Source of the DNA: Nocardioides eburneiflavus | Lineage (GTDB): Bacteria > Actinomycetota > Actinomycetes > Propionibacteriales > Nocardioidaceae | Direction: 5' to 3' | NCBI RefSeq assembly: GCF_004785795.1 | Contig: NZ_SRRO01000001.1 | Span: 4,588,001 to 4,652,000 of the forward strand | Length of the DNA stretch: 64,000 nt | Shown here: positions 46,835 through 55,809 of the stretch, piece after piece | How the letters are laid out: the number at the start of each line of letters is the position of its first letter | Numbering within the stretch: position 1 is the stretch's first letter | The notes under the pieces: generated by a model | Database searches by the model: none | Told to the model about the DNA's origin: nothing | What the model saw: the letters and a program-made list of their open reading frames with translations, nothing else | Made by a program: the position numbers and the translations under genes

Positions 46835-47293
46835 TCACCCCTCGGGGCGAAGCAGGGGTACGACCGCCGCGCGCACGACGTCGGGCACGGGGGTCACCGG
46901 GCGGTCCCCCGCGCCGCGGGAGTTGTCGACGTAGACGTGGACGAACCGGCCCTCGGCCGCCGCCTCGTCCGAGCGTCCCTGGAAGAGCCCGATGCGGTAG
47001 ACGACCGAGCTGGTGCCGACCCGGTCCACGACGAGGCCCATCTCGATCGGCTCGGGGAACCCGATCTCGCGGAAGTAGCGGCACCCGGTCTCGGCGACGA
47101 CCCCGATCTGCGGCAGCGCGCGTACGTCGAGACCGGTGGCCTCGTAGAGGTGGGCGTTGACCGCCGTGTCGAACAGCTCGTAGTAGGTCGCGTTGTTGAG
47201 GTGGCCGTAGGCGTCGTCGTCGCGCCACCGGGTGGTGGCGGTGCGCCACGCGACGTAGTCGGCGCGCGTGGGCCTGGCGGGACGGTCGTTCAT
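46835..47293 (-). CDS. Hot-dog acyl-CoA thioesterase (4HBT family)
   Basis: The 152-residue hot-dog protein has the 4HBT motif RWRDDDAYGHLNNATYYELF, with Asp in the position of the catalytic residue. The substrate is a thioester of unknown acyl chain. Its ATG overlaps the smc stop by 4 bp, so it is translated with smc; the reason is not obvious. Confidence 0.85.
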   Translation of the reverse strand: MNDRPARPTRADYVAWRTATTRWRDDDAYGHLNNATYYELFDTAVNAHLYEATGLDVRALPQIGVVAETGCRYFREIGFPEPIEMGLVVDRVGTSSVVYRIGLFQGRSDEAAAEGRFVHVYVDNSRGAGDRPVTPVPDVVRAAVVPLLRPEG

Positions 47294-50200
47294 GCAGGCT
47301 CCGCGTCGCGCAGCCGCTGGCTGATGACCGCCGAGACGCCGTCGCCACGCATGGTGACGCCGTAGAGCGCGTCGCCGACCTCCATGGTGCGCTTCTGGTG
47401 CGTGATGACGAGGAGCTGGGAGTTCTCGCGGAGCTCCTCGTAGATCTCCAGCAACCGGCCGAGGTTGGTGTCGTCGAGGGCCGCCTCGACCTCGTCGAGG
47501 ATGTAGAACGGCGAGGGTCGCGCCTTGAAGAGCGCGACGAGGAACGCCACCGCCACCAGCGAGCGCTCGCCGCCGGAGAGCAGCGAGAGGCGCTTGACCT
47601 TCTTGCCGGGCGGGCGGGCCTCCACCTCGACGCCGGTCGCGAGCATGTCGCTCGGGTCGGTGAGCACCAGCCGACCCTCACCACCCGGGAAGAGGCGCGC
47701 GAAGGTCGCGTCGAAGGCCTTCTCCACGTCGGCGTACGCCTCGGTGAACACCTGCTCGACCCGGGCGTCGACCTCGCGGACGATGTCGAGGAGGTCCTTG
47801 CGGGTGCGCCTGAGGTCCTCGAGCTGCTCGGTGAGGAACTTGTGCCGCTCCTCCATCGCGGAGAACTCCTCCAGCGCGAGCGGGTTGACCCGCCCGAGCA
47901 TGGACAGCGCGCGCTCGGCGGTCCGGAGCCGCTTGACCTGCTCCTCGCGCACGAAGGCGGTCGGCTCCGGCGGCTCCTCGCCCTCGGGCACCTCGCCGCT
48001 GAACGGGACGAGCGTGGTCGGGCCGTAGTCGCTGACGAGGCCGTCGGGGTCGAGGCCGAGCTCCTCGAGCGCACGCTCCTCTAGCTGCTCGATGCGCATC
48101 TTCTGCTGGGTGCGGGCCATCTCGTCGCGGTGCACCGAGCTGACCAGCTCGTCGTGCTCGCGCCCGAGGTCGCGCAGCCGGGTGCGCACCGTCATCAGCT
48201 GCTCCTCGCTCCCCCGGCGTGACTCCTCGACGGCGGCGCGCTCGTCGGCGGCGAGCATCACCGACCGCTCGAGCTGGTGCAGAACGACGCGTACGGCGAC
48301 CGCCACGGCCTGCGCGGCACGCCCCTCCTCGATCAGCCGCTGACGCCGTTCGGCGGCGCGCGCCCGCGACTCCCGCTCGGCCTGGGCTGCCCGGAGGAGC
48401 GAGTCGGCGCGACCGTGCAGGGCGCGGGCCCGCTCCTCGGCCGTACGGAGCGCCAGCCGCGCGTCCATCTCGCCCTGCCGCGCCTCACGCGCGGCCTCGG
48501 CGAGTCGCTCGCGCTCGGCGGTGTCGGGCTCGTCGTCGGACTCGTCGACGTCCTGGGCGGCTGCCAGCCGGGCCTGCAGCTCCGCCAGGCCGGCGAGATC
48601 CTTCTCACGCGCCTCGCGTGCGGTCCTGATGGCGCGCTCGAGCCGCTCGGCCTCGCCCTTGGCAGCGCGGGCCGCGGAGCCGTACTGGCCGAGCTCCTCG
48701 GCCACCGCGGCGAGGGTCGCGTCGGACTCGTGCAGCTTGGACAGGGCCACGTCGACGCGCTTGAGCGCGTCGTGGCGGGCGGCCTCCAGCCGGGAGATCT
48801 CGAAGCCGAGCCGCTCCGAGGTCGCGGTGGCCTCGGCCAGCCTGCTGGTGGCCTCGTCGACAGCTGCCTGGATCTCGATGAGGCTCGGCTGGCTGGTGGA
48901 CCCGCCGGCCGCGAAGTGGGCGCCGAGCAGGTCACCCTCGCGCGTCACCGCCACGACGTCGGGGAGCTCCTCGACCAGCCCACGGGCGGCGTCGAGGTCG
49001 TCGACGACGGCGACCTTGTGCAGCAGCCGCACCAGCGCGGGTCGTACGTCGTCGGGTGCGGAGACCACGTCGACGGCGTAGGCGACGCCGTCGGGCAGGC
49101 CGGGCCAGTCGCGGTCGGTCGCGGGCGCCCCGCCGAGCACCAGCCCGGCGCGGCCCAGGTCGTCGTCCTTGAGGTGGCCGATCGCGTCGATCGCGGCGTC
49201 GGGGTCGGTGACCACGACCGCGTCGGCGGCGGTGCCGAGTGCGGCGGCGACGGCCGTCTCGTAGCCGTGGTCCACGTCGAGCAGCGCAGCGACCGAGCCG
49301 AGCAGGCCGCCGACCTTGTCGGTCGCGGCGAGCAGGGCGCCCGCGCCGTCCTTGCGGTTGAGGCCGAGCTCGAGGGCGTCGCGCCGGGCGACGAGCCCCG
49401 CGCGGTCGCGGTCAGCCTGCTGGGAGTCCTCACGGGCCCGGGCGAGCTGCTCGTCGACCTCGTCGAGGGCGGCCACCGCGTCCTCGTGCTCGGAGTCGAG
49501 GCCCTCCTCGCCGGCGTCGAGCCCGGCGACCTTCGTCTCCAGTGCGGTGAAGTCGCGCTGCGCCCGCTCGGCACGCGCGACGGCCTCCTCGCGGGCCTCG
49601 GTGAGCCGCTGGATCTCGGCGTCGGCGGCCTCGGAGCGCGACGTGAGCGCGTTGACCTGGCCGGTGAGGCGGGCCAGGCCCTCGCGCCGGTCGGCGGCGG
49701 CGCGCTGGAGCCCGGCGACCCGCTTGTCCTCCTCGGCGGCAGCCTCCTCGGCAGCACGCTTGGCGACGACCGCGGCGTCGAGCGCTGCCCGGTTGGCCTC
49801 GACCTGCTCGGCGATCTCCGCCTCCTGCCGGCGTACCCGCTCGGCCTGCGCCTCGAGGTCGTCGGGGTCGCGGCCGGAGTCCACGGTATCGCCCTCGGAC
49901 GCACCGGCGGCGTTGCGGATCCGCTCGTCGGCGAGCGACGCGGTGCCGCGCAGCCGCTCCTTGAGCCCCGACAGCGCGAACCACGTCTCCTGCGCGGCCG
50001 CCAGCCTGGGCAGGTCGTCGCGGAGGGTGGCCTCCAGCCGGGCCTCCTGCTCGCGCCCGGTCGCGATGGCCGCCTCGACCTCCTCGCGCCGCTCCAGCAG
50101 CACCGACTCGTCGGCCAGCTCGGACTCGAGGGCCGTACGGGCGGTGACCAGGTCGTCGGCGAGGAGCCGGGCCCGAGCGTCGCGCACGTCGGCCTGCACC

Positions 50201-50850
50201 GTCTGCGCCTGCCGCGCCACCTCGGCCTGGCGCCCGAGCGGCTTGAGCTGGCGGCGGATCTCGGACAGGAGGTCGGCGAGCCGGGTCAGGTTGCCGTCGG
50301 TGGCGTCGAGCTTGCGGAGCGCCTTCTCCTTGCGTTTGCGGTGCTTGAGGACGCCCGCAGCCTCCTCGATGAAGCCGCGGCGGTCCTCGGGGGTGGCGTG
50401 CAGGATCGAGTCGAGCTGGCCCTGCCCGACGATCACGTGCATCTCCCGGCCGATGCCGGAGTCGCTGAGCAGCTCCTGGACGTCGAGCAGCCGGCATCCG
50501 CTGCCGTTGATGGCGTACTCGGAGCCGCCGTTGCGGAACATCGTGCGGCTGATCGTGACCTCGGCGTAGTCGATCGGCAGTGCGCCGTCGGAGTTGTCGA
50601 TGGTCAGCTGCACCTCGGCTCGGCCCAGCGGCGGACGGCCGGACGTACCGGCGAAGATGACGTCCTCCATCTTGCCGCCGCGCAGGCTCTTGGCGCCCTG
50701 CTCGCCCATCACCCAGGCGAGCGCGTCGACGACGTTGGACTTGCCCGACCCGTTGGGGCCGACGATGCAGGTGATGCCCGGCTCGAGCTGCATGGTCGTC
50801 GAGGAGGCGAAGGACTTGAACCCCTTGAGGGTCAGGCTCTTCAGGTACAA
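47290..50850 (-). CDS. smc: Chromosome segregation ATPase SMC
   Basis: The 1186-residue protein has Walker A GPNGSGKSN (31-39) near the N-terminus, a long first coiled coil (about 170-500), a hinge region (about 500-670, with GLLGSVAALLDVDHGYETAV), the second coiled coil, and at the C-terminus LSGGERSLVAVAFLVAL and the Walker B FYILDEVEAALD. The start is TTG with GAGGAG upstream. SMC forms the condensin ring with ScpA and ScpB, whose genes are not in the window. ftsY lies further downstream on the same strand. Confidence 0.97.
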   Translation of the reverse strand: MYLKSLTLKGFKSFASSTTMQLEPGITCIVGPNGSGKSNVVDALAWVMGEQGAKSLRGGKMEDVIFAGTSGRPPLGRAEVQLTIDNSDGALPIDYAEVTISRTMFRNGGSEYAINGSGCRLLDVQELLSDSGIGREMHVIVGQGQLDSILHATPEDRRGFIEEAAGVLKHRKRKEKALRKLDATDGNLTRLADLLSEIRRQLKPLGRQAEVARQAQTVQADVRDARARLLADDLVTARTALESELADESVLLERREEVEAAIATGREQEARLEATLRDDLPRLAAAQETWFALSGLKERLRGTASLADERIRNAAGASEGDTVDSGRDPDDLEAQAERVRRQEAEIAEQVEANRAALDAAVVAKRAAEEAAAEEDKRVAGLQRAAADRREGLARLTGQVNALTSRSEAADAEIQRLTEAREEAVARAERAQRDFTALETKVAGLDAGEEGLDSEHEDAVAALDEVDEQLARAREDSQQADRDRAGLVARRDALELGLNRKDGAGALLAATDKVGGLLGSVAALLDVDHGYETAVAAALGTAADAVVVTDPDAAIDAIGHLKDDDLGRAGLVLGGAPATDRDWPGLPDGVAYAVDVVSAPDDVRPALVRLLHKVAVVDDLDAARGLVEELPDVVAVTREGDLLGAHFAAGGSTSQPSLIEIQAAVDEATSRLAEATATSERLGFEISRLEAARHDALKRVDVALSKLHESDATLAAVAEELGQYGSAARAAKGEAERLERAIRTAREAREKDLAGLAELQARLAAAQDVDESDDEPDTAERERLAEAAREARQGEMDARLALRTAEERARALHGRADSLLRAAQAERESRARAAERRQRLIEEGRAAQAVAVAVRVVLHQLERSVMLAADERAAVEESRRGSEEQLMTVRTRLRDLGREHDELVSSVHRDEMARTQQKMRIEQLEERALEELGLDPDGLVSDYGPTTLVPFSGEVPEGEEPPEPTAFVREEQVKRLRTAERALSMLGRVNPLALEEFSAMEERHKFLTEQLEDLRRTRKDLLDIVREVDARVEQVFTEAYADVEKAFDATFARLFPGGEGRLVLTDPSDMLATGVEVEARPPGKKVKRLSLLSGGERSLVAVAFLVALFKARPSPFYILDEVEAALDDTNLGRLLEIYEELRENSQLLVITHQKRTMEVGDALYGVTMRGDGVSAVISQRLRDAEPA

Positions 50851-50982
50851 CGCGGGCTCCTCACCGGAAGGGAGACTGACGACTGGGGAAGCTCAGCGCC
50901 GCTCACCCTACGACACCGGCACCCGTCGATGCCCACGACGAGGCCGTTGCGCGCCGGCGTGGCACGCCGCCATGCTGGGGCG

Positions 50983-51612
50983 ATGCGCGCGACCGCCCTC
51001 GCTCCCGTCTCCGTCCTGGTCTTCGTCCTGGCGCTGCTCGCCCCCTCACCGGCGGTCTCGGCGCCGTCGCCCGTGACCCGCGACCACCTGCTCACGTCCG
51101 CCGACTACCTGGTCGCCTATCCCGACATGCGTGACCCCTCGCGCATCGTGCTGCGCTCCCCGCTCTTCGCCCCGCGCGGCTGCGACGACCAGGACCTGCT
51201 GGTCCGCGGGACCAGTCGGATCCTGGGCAGCGTCTCCCCCAGCGTCCGCCGCAGGTCCGTGTCGCTCATCGACCAGAACGTCGTCCGCTTCGCCTCCGTG
51301 CGGGAGGCGAAGGACCTCCTCCAGCGCTACCGCTTCTTCAGCAAGCGATGCGTGGGTGACGTCGACACCGACGACGGGGAGGGCGGCGCCGTCCGCCTCA
51401 AGAACCGCGCCTGGTTCCCCCCGAGCGTGGGGGACCAGTCCGCGGGGATGCTGATCGGCTGGTTCCAGCGCGGCTCCGCCGACTGGCGCCGGGTGCTGGC
51501 GGTCCGCGTCGGTCGCACCGTGTCGGTCCTCGACGTGAGCTTCACCGACGTACGTCCCCCGAAGGACGACGTGGTCACGCTCGGGGAGCTGGCGGCAGAG
51601 CGCCTCGGCTGA
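50983..51612 (+). CDS. Secreted protein of unknown function
   Basis: The 209-residue protein has a signal peptide (residues 1-27, VSVLVFVLALLAPSPAVSA). The mature part has two cysteines (GCDDQD and RCVGD), HLLTSADYLVAYPD and VRFASVREAKDLLQRYRFF. The layout vaguely recalls the extracellular sensor domain of PknH-like proteins, but this is a weak impression. ATG 50983 follows the box CATGCT (50971-50976) by 6 bp. The same frame is open for a long way upstream, antisense to smc, and is not coding there. Confidence 0.65.
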   Translation: MRATALAPVSVLVFVLALLAPSPAVSAPSPVTRDHLLTSADYLVAYPDMRDPSRIVLRSPLFAPRGCDDQDLLVRGTSRILGSVSPSVRRRSVSLIDQNVVRFASVREAKDLLQRYRFFSKRCVGDVDTDDGEGGAVRLKNRAWFPPSVGDQSAGMLIGWFQRGSADWRRVLAVRVGRTVSVLDVSFTDVRPPKDDVVTLGELAAERLG

Positions 51613-51628
51613 GCCGTACGGGCATCGT

Positions 51629-53173
51629 TCAGGCGTGGGCGCCGGGGTGCCGGCGCCGCCGGTGCAACAGCAGCGCCACCACCATGCTGCCGCCGAGCAG
51701 GGTCCCGGGCACCGTCGCAGCGCCGGTGAGACCGGCCGGCGCCTCCACGGACGGCAGGGTGCCGATGCCGTCACCCGGCACGTCGACGACGTAGACGTCG
51801 AGGCCGCGCACGAGGTCGACCGAGTAGACCAGGTTGGTCCTCTGGGACGTGGCGACGCCCTTGCGGTTGTAGACCGGCACCCACATCGAGTCCCACACCT
51901 CCGAGGCACCCCACGTGGCGAAGCCGTGGCTGACGGGGTTCGTCGGGTCCGTGACGTCGATCAGCTGGGTGCCACCGCCGTAGAAGCCGACGGCGGCGAT
52001 GCCGCTGGGGTGGAAGTCGAACCAGTGCGAGGAGCAGAAGGCGCCCACCGGCACCGGGTAGGTGCCGAGGTCGGCGAGCTCGACCTTGGCGAGCGGCACG
52101 ATCGACCACTCGGAGCCGTCGAGGCGCTTGACGTGCCAGGTCTGGAACGAGCCGGCGGTCGAGCAGTCGGGGTCCTCGTAGTCCTCCTCCGTGACGAGCA
52201 GGACGTTGCCGTTGGCCAGTGACGGCGGCGCGTCGGGCCGGAAGGCCTTCGCGTTGGGCCGGAAGCTGTTGTGGTGGATGAAGTCGTTGTAGTGGTTGAC
52301 GGCTCCGTCACGGGCGGAGTCGCCCGCAGCACCCGTGTCGGCGACCTCGCGGGGGTTCAGCGGGTCCCGCACGTCGAAGACGTAGGACCCACCGGCACCG
52401 GTGTGGGTCGCGAAGCCGGCCTCGTCGACGTTCCACTTGTGCCCGCCCCAGCCGACGGCGTCCGAGCGGAACGGCTGGGTGCCGGGCGTGCCGGGATCGC
52501 TGTCGACCTCGGCCGGGGCGTCGAGGTCGGTGAGGTCGAAGATCGAGAAGCTGCCCTGTCCGGCGACCTCCGAGTCGTCGCCGGCGGAGTAGGCGTAGCG
52601 GCAGTCGGTGCCGTCGATGCAGGTGACGGTGTGGGTGCTGGTCGTCGACGCGACGCGCGAACGCACGTGCGGGTCCGTGGGGTCGCTGACGTCGACGACG
52701 ACCAGCTCGTAGTCGCCGGTGACCGGGTCGTTGACGTGCTCGAGGTCGTCCGGTGACGCCTGGTAGAGGTCGACCCCGATCATCGCGAAGCGGTCGGTGC
52801 GGGTGCGGGAGACCTTCCGCTCGCCGCAGTTCATGGCCTCGTTCTCGAACTGGGCGCTCGGCATCGAGCCGACCTCGCGCGGGGCGACCGGGTCGCTCAC
52901 GTCGTAGACCGTGACGTCGTCGAGCCCCGACATCACGAAGTAGGGCGCGGAGTGCAGGAAGCACCCCGAGATCCCGGCGCTGCCCGGCCGCACCGCGGCG
53001 AGGCGGACGTTGGGCGAGGCGACGAACGGCACGGTGAGCCCCGCGTCGTAGGCCTCCGCCATCCGCTCGGCCCGCTCACGGTCACCGTGGGCGTGGGCGG
53101 CCGTGCTGGTCAGGACCGGGGCGAGGACGAGGACGCCGGCGACGACCGGGCGTACGAACGTGGCGGGGCGCAT
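51629..53173 (-). CDS. Secreted LVIVD-repeat beta-propeller protein with C-terminal anchor
   Basis: The 514-residue protein has a signal peptide (1-28) and then at least four repeats ending in blades such as VTVYDVSDPVAPREVG, VVVDVSDPTDPHV, YVFDVRDPLNPREV and LIDVTDPTNPVSHG. These LVIVD repeats form beta-propellers on the cell surface. A membrane helix near the C-terminus with Arg-rich RRRRHPG suggests membrane anchoring. Conserved His residues (HKWNVDE, HYNDFIHHNSF) could bind metal. The function is unknown. Confidence 0.78.
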   Translation of the reverse strand: MRPATFVRPVVAGVLVLAPVLTSTAAHAHGDRERAERMAEAYDAGLTVPFVASPNVRLAAVRPGSAGISGCFLHSAPYFVMSGLDDVTVYDVSDPVAPREVGSMPSAQFENEAMNCGERKVSRTRTDRFAMIGVDLYQASPDDLEHVNDPVTGDYELVVVDVSDPTDPHVRSRVASTTSTHTVTCIDGTDCRYAYSAGDDSEVAGQGSFSIFDLTDLDAPAEVDSDPGTPGTQPFRSDAVGWGGHKWNVDEAGFATHTGAGGSYVFDVRDPLNPREVADTGAAGDSARDGAVNHYNDFIHHNSFRPNAKAFRPDAPPSLANGNVLLVTEEDYEDPDCSTAGSFQTWHVKRLDGSEWSIVPLAKVELADLGTYPVPVGAFCSSHWFDFHPSGIAAVGFYGGGTQLIDVTDPTNPVSHGFATWGASEVWDSMWVPVYNRKGVATSQRTNLVYSVDLVRGLDVYVVDVPGDGIGTLPSVEAPAGLTGAATVPGTLLGGSMVVALLLHRRRRHPGAHA

Positions 53174-53228
53174 GCCCGTGCAACGACCCGTGAGGCGCGG
53201 GGGTTATGGCCCGGTCACCGGCCCGGGG

Positions 53229-54335
53229 TCAGGCTCGTCCCAGCACGTCCTCCAGCGCCGCCAGCACGAGCAGCACCGCGTCGGGACGCGCGTTGGGGCC
53301 CATCAGGCCGATGCGCCACACGCTCGTGGCGTACGCCCCGGCGCCGGCGCCGATCTCGATGCCGTGCGTCTCGAGGAGCTCCTTGCGGACCACTGCCGAG
53401 TCGACGCCGTCGGGGACCTTGACGGTGGTGAGCTCCGGCAGGCGGCTGCCCGCGGCGGCGAACAGCTCGAGGCCCAGCTCCTCCAGCCCGGCCTGCAGTG
53501 CGTCGCCGGCCGACTGGTGGCGCTCGCGCACCGCGTCGAGGCCCTCCTCGAGGATGCGGGTCAGCCCGGCGTGGAGGCTGGCGACCATGGCCGTCGGCGC
53601 GGTGTGGTGGTAGGTCCGCTGGCCGCCCCTGACGCCCGCCTCGCCGACGTAGCCGCCGAGCATGCCGAGGTCGAGGTACCACGATCGCGGCTTCTCGACC
53701 CGGCGGTCGAAGGCGCGGTCGCTGATGGTGAAGGGCGCGAGGCCGGGGGCGACGCCGAGGCACTTCTGCGTGCCGGCGTAGCCGATGTCGACGCCCCAGT
53801 CGTCGGCGCGCAGCTCGATGCCGCCGATGGACGTGACCGCGTCGACGAGCAGCAGCGCGTCGCTCCCCCGGGACCGGATCCCGGCACCGAGGGCCGCGAT
53901 GTCGGAGCGTACGCCCGTGGACGTCTCCGCGTGGACCGCCGCGACGATCGCCGGCGAGGGGTGGGCGGACAGCACGCGGTCGACGTCGACCGGCTGCCCC
54001 CAGTCGTGCTCGACCGCGACGACCTCGGCCCCGCAGCGGGCGGCGACGTCGGTCATCCGCTGGCCGAAGAGCCCGTTGACCGCGACCACGACGACGTCGC
54101 CGGGGTGCACCGTGTTGACGAACGCCGCCTCCATGCCGGCGGAGCCGGTGGCGCTGAGCGGGAGCGTACGGGCGTTGTCGGTCCCCCAGACGGTGCGCAG
54201 CATGTCGCACGTCTCGTCCATGATCCGGAGGAACTCCGGGTCGAGGTGGCCGAGGAGGGGCTCGGCCAGGGCGCGGGTGGCCTCCGGGTAGGGGTTGGAG
54301 GGACCGGGACCGAAGAGGTGGCGCTCGCGGATCAT
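53229..54335 (-). CDS. PLP-dependent aminotransferase, alanine/serine-glyoxylate type
   Basis: The 368-residue class V aminotransferase has the N-terminal GPGPSNPYPEAT, the cofactor region SATGSAGMEAAF, DAVTSIGG, and the Schiff-base lysine in GTQKCLGVAPG (Lys191). It belongs to the group of alanine-, serine- and related glyoxylate aminotransferases. Its neighbour is a glycolate/lactate-type oxidase, so a link to glyoxylate metabolism is plausible. Confidence 0.85.
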   Translation of the reverse strand: MIRERHLFGPGPSNPYPEATRALAEPLLGHLDPEFLRIMDETCDMLRTVWGTDNARTLPLSATGSAGMEAAFVNTVHPGDVVVVAVNGLFGQRMTDVAARCGAEVVAVEHDWGQPVDVDRVLSAHPSPAIVAAVHAETSTGVRSDIAALGAGIRSRGSDALLLVDAVTSIGGIELRADDWGVDIGYAGTQKCLGVAPGLAPFTISDRAFDRRVEKPRSWYLDLGMLGGYVGEAGVRGGQRTYHHTAPTAMVASLHAGLTRILEEGLDAVRERHQSAGDALQAGLEELGLELFAAAGSRLPELTTVKVPDGVDSAVVRKELLETHGIEIGAGAGAYATSVWRIGLMGPNARPDAVLLVLAALEDVLGRA

Positions 54336-54342
54336 GGGAGCG

Positions 54343-54348
54343 AACCTA
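54343..54348 (-). promoter_or_regulatory. -10 box TAGGTT, 7 nt before ATG 54335
   Basis: Promoter of the aminotransferase gene; it lies 10 bp beyond the stop of the FAD oxidase gene. Confidence 0.55.
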
Positions 54349-54357
54349 GCGGGGTCG

Positions 54358-55719
54358 TCACAGCACCGCTCCCGGGTTGAGGATGCCCAGCGGGTCGAGC
54401 GCGTCCTTGATCCGCCGGGTCAGCGCCATCACGTCGTCGCCGAGCTGCTCGGGCAGCGCCACCTTCTTCGCACGGCCCACGCCGTGCTCGCCGGTGATGG
54501 TGCCGCCGAGCCGGATCGCGGCGCGCAGGATGTCGTCGAACGCCGCCCGCGCGCGACGCTCCGAGTCGGGGTCGGCGGCGTCGTAGACGATGATCGGGTG
54601 GGTGTTGCCGTCCCCGGCGTGGGCGACGGTGGGGATCTCCACGTCGTGGCGTGCGGCCACCTCCGCGACCGCGGCGAGCAGGTCAGGGAGCAGCGGCACG
54701 GGCGCCCCGACGTCCTCGAGCAGCAGGGCGCCGCGCGCCTCCACCGCGGGGAACGCCGCCCGCCGGGCCGCGACGAACATCTCGCCCTCCTCCGGGTCGT
54801 CGGTGACCACGACCTCGGTGGCGCCGGCGGCCGTGCAGGCCGCCTCGACCGTCGCGATCTCGGCCACCCGGGCATCGCCGGGGGCGTCGGACTGCACCAC
54901 CAGCAGCGCCCCCGCGGCGCGGTCGAGGCCCCGCGGCGAGTGGTCCTCGACGGCGTTGATGGAGGCCTGGTCCATCAGCTCCATCATCGAGGGCCGCAGC
55001 GTGCGGCGTACGGCGACGACCGCCTGTGCGGCGTCGGCCACGGAGGCGAAGGACGCCACGAGGGTGGCTGCCGGGAGCGGCAGCGGGACGAGGCGCAGGA
55101 TGGCGCGGGTGACGATGCCGAGGGTCCCCTCTGAGCCGACGAAGAGCTTGACCAGCGACAGGCCGGCGACGTCCTTGATCCGCATGCCACCGAGGGTCAC
55201 GAGGGTGCCGTCCGCGAGGACGACGTCGAGGCCGAGGACGTAGTCGGTGGTCACGCCGTACTTCACGCAGCACAGGCCGCCGGCGTTGGTCGCGACGTTG
55301 CCCCCGATGGAGCAGATCTCGAACGACGAGGGGTCCGGCGGGTACCACAGGCCGTGCTCGCGGGAGGCGGCCTTCACCTCGGCGTTGAACGCGCCGGGCT
55401 CCACGACCGCGACCTGGCAGTCGGGGTCGATCTCGATCGCCCGCATCCGCTCGAGGCTCAGCACGATCCCGCCGTCGACCGCGCTGGCGCCGCCGGACAG
55501 CCCCGAGCCCGCTCCTCGCGGGACGACCGGCACCCGGTGCTTCGCCGCCCACCTGACGGCCACCTGCACCTGGTCGGCATCCTCGGCGCGGACGACCGCG
55601 ACCGGGGTGCCCGCGCCGGTGTCCCGCGACCAGTCGTGGCGGTAGCCCTCGGTCGTGGCCGGGTCGGTGGCGACGACGCCGGGTGGCAGGGAGTCGACGA
55701 GCTCCGCGAGGGCTTCCAT
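54358..55719 (-). CDS. FAD-linked oxidase, GlcD/D-lactate dehydrogenase-like
   Basis: The 453-residue protein has the FAD-binding PCMH domain with VPRGAGSGLSGGASAVDGG and GGNVATNAGGLCCVKYG, and the C-terminal cap with HAGDGNTHPI and GEHGVGRAKK. It fits the GlcD or D-2-hydroxyacid dehydrogenase family that oxidises glycolate or lactate to glyoxylate or pyruvate. No GlcE or GlcF genes follow. It sits upstream of the glyoxylate-type aminotransferase on the same strand, so the pair may convert a 2-hydroxy acid to an amino acid. Confidence 0.88.
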   Translation of the reverse strand: MEALAELVDSLPPGVVATDPATTEGYRHDWSRDTGAGTPVAVVRAEDADQVQVAVRWAAKHRVPVVPRGAGSGLSGGASAVDGGIVLSLERMRAIEIDPDCQVAVVEPGAFNAEVKAASREHGLWYPPDPSSFEICSIGGNVATNAGGLCCVKYGVTTDYVLGLDVVLADGTLVTLGGMRIKDVAGLSLVKLFVGSEGTLGIVTRAILRLVPLPLPAATLVASFASVADAAQAVVAVRRTLRPSMMELMDQASINAVEDHSPRGLDRAAGALLVVQSDAPGDARVAEIATVEAACTAAGATEVVVTDDPEEGEMFVAARRAAFPAVEARGALLLEDVGAPVPLLPDLLAAVAEVAARHDVEIPTVAHAGDGNTHPIIVYDAADPDSERRARAAFDDILRAAIRLGGTITGEHGVGRAKKVALPEQLGDDVMALTRRIKDALDPLGILNPGAVL

Positions 55720-55725
55720 CCCGCC

Positions 55726-55731
55726 ATCGTG
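55726..55731 (-). promoter_or_regulatory. -10 box CACGAT, 6 nt before ATG 55719
   Basis: This supports ATG 55719 and excludes the much longer open frame upstream. Confidence 0.45.
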
Positions 55732-55797
55732 GCACGGCCGGGACAGCCGGACGGCGGGGCTCGACGGCGGGGCTCGACGGCGCCCGGTACGGGCTGT

Positions 55798-55803
55798 CAC
55801 GCT
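55798..55803 (+). promoter_or_regulatory. -10 box CACGCT, 6 nt before GTG 55810
   Basis: With the minus-strand box at 55726-55731 it forms a divergent promoter pair. Confidence 0.4.
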
Positions 55804-55809
55804 CGTCGG

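Noticed and set aside
48277..50982. Plus-strand open frame of about 900 codons upstream of the secreted protein gene
   Set aside because: It is antisense to smc, and only its last 210 codons form a real gene. The long frame is a by-product of GC bias.
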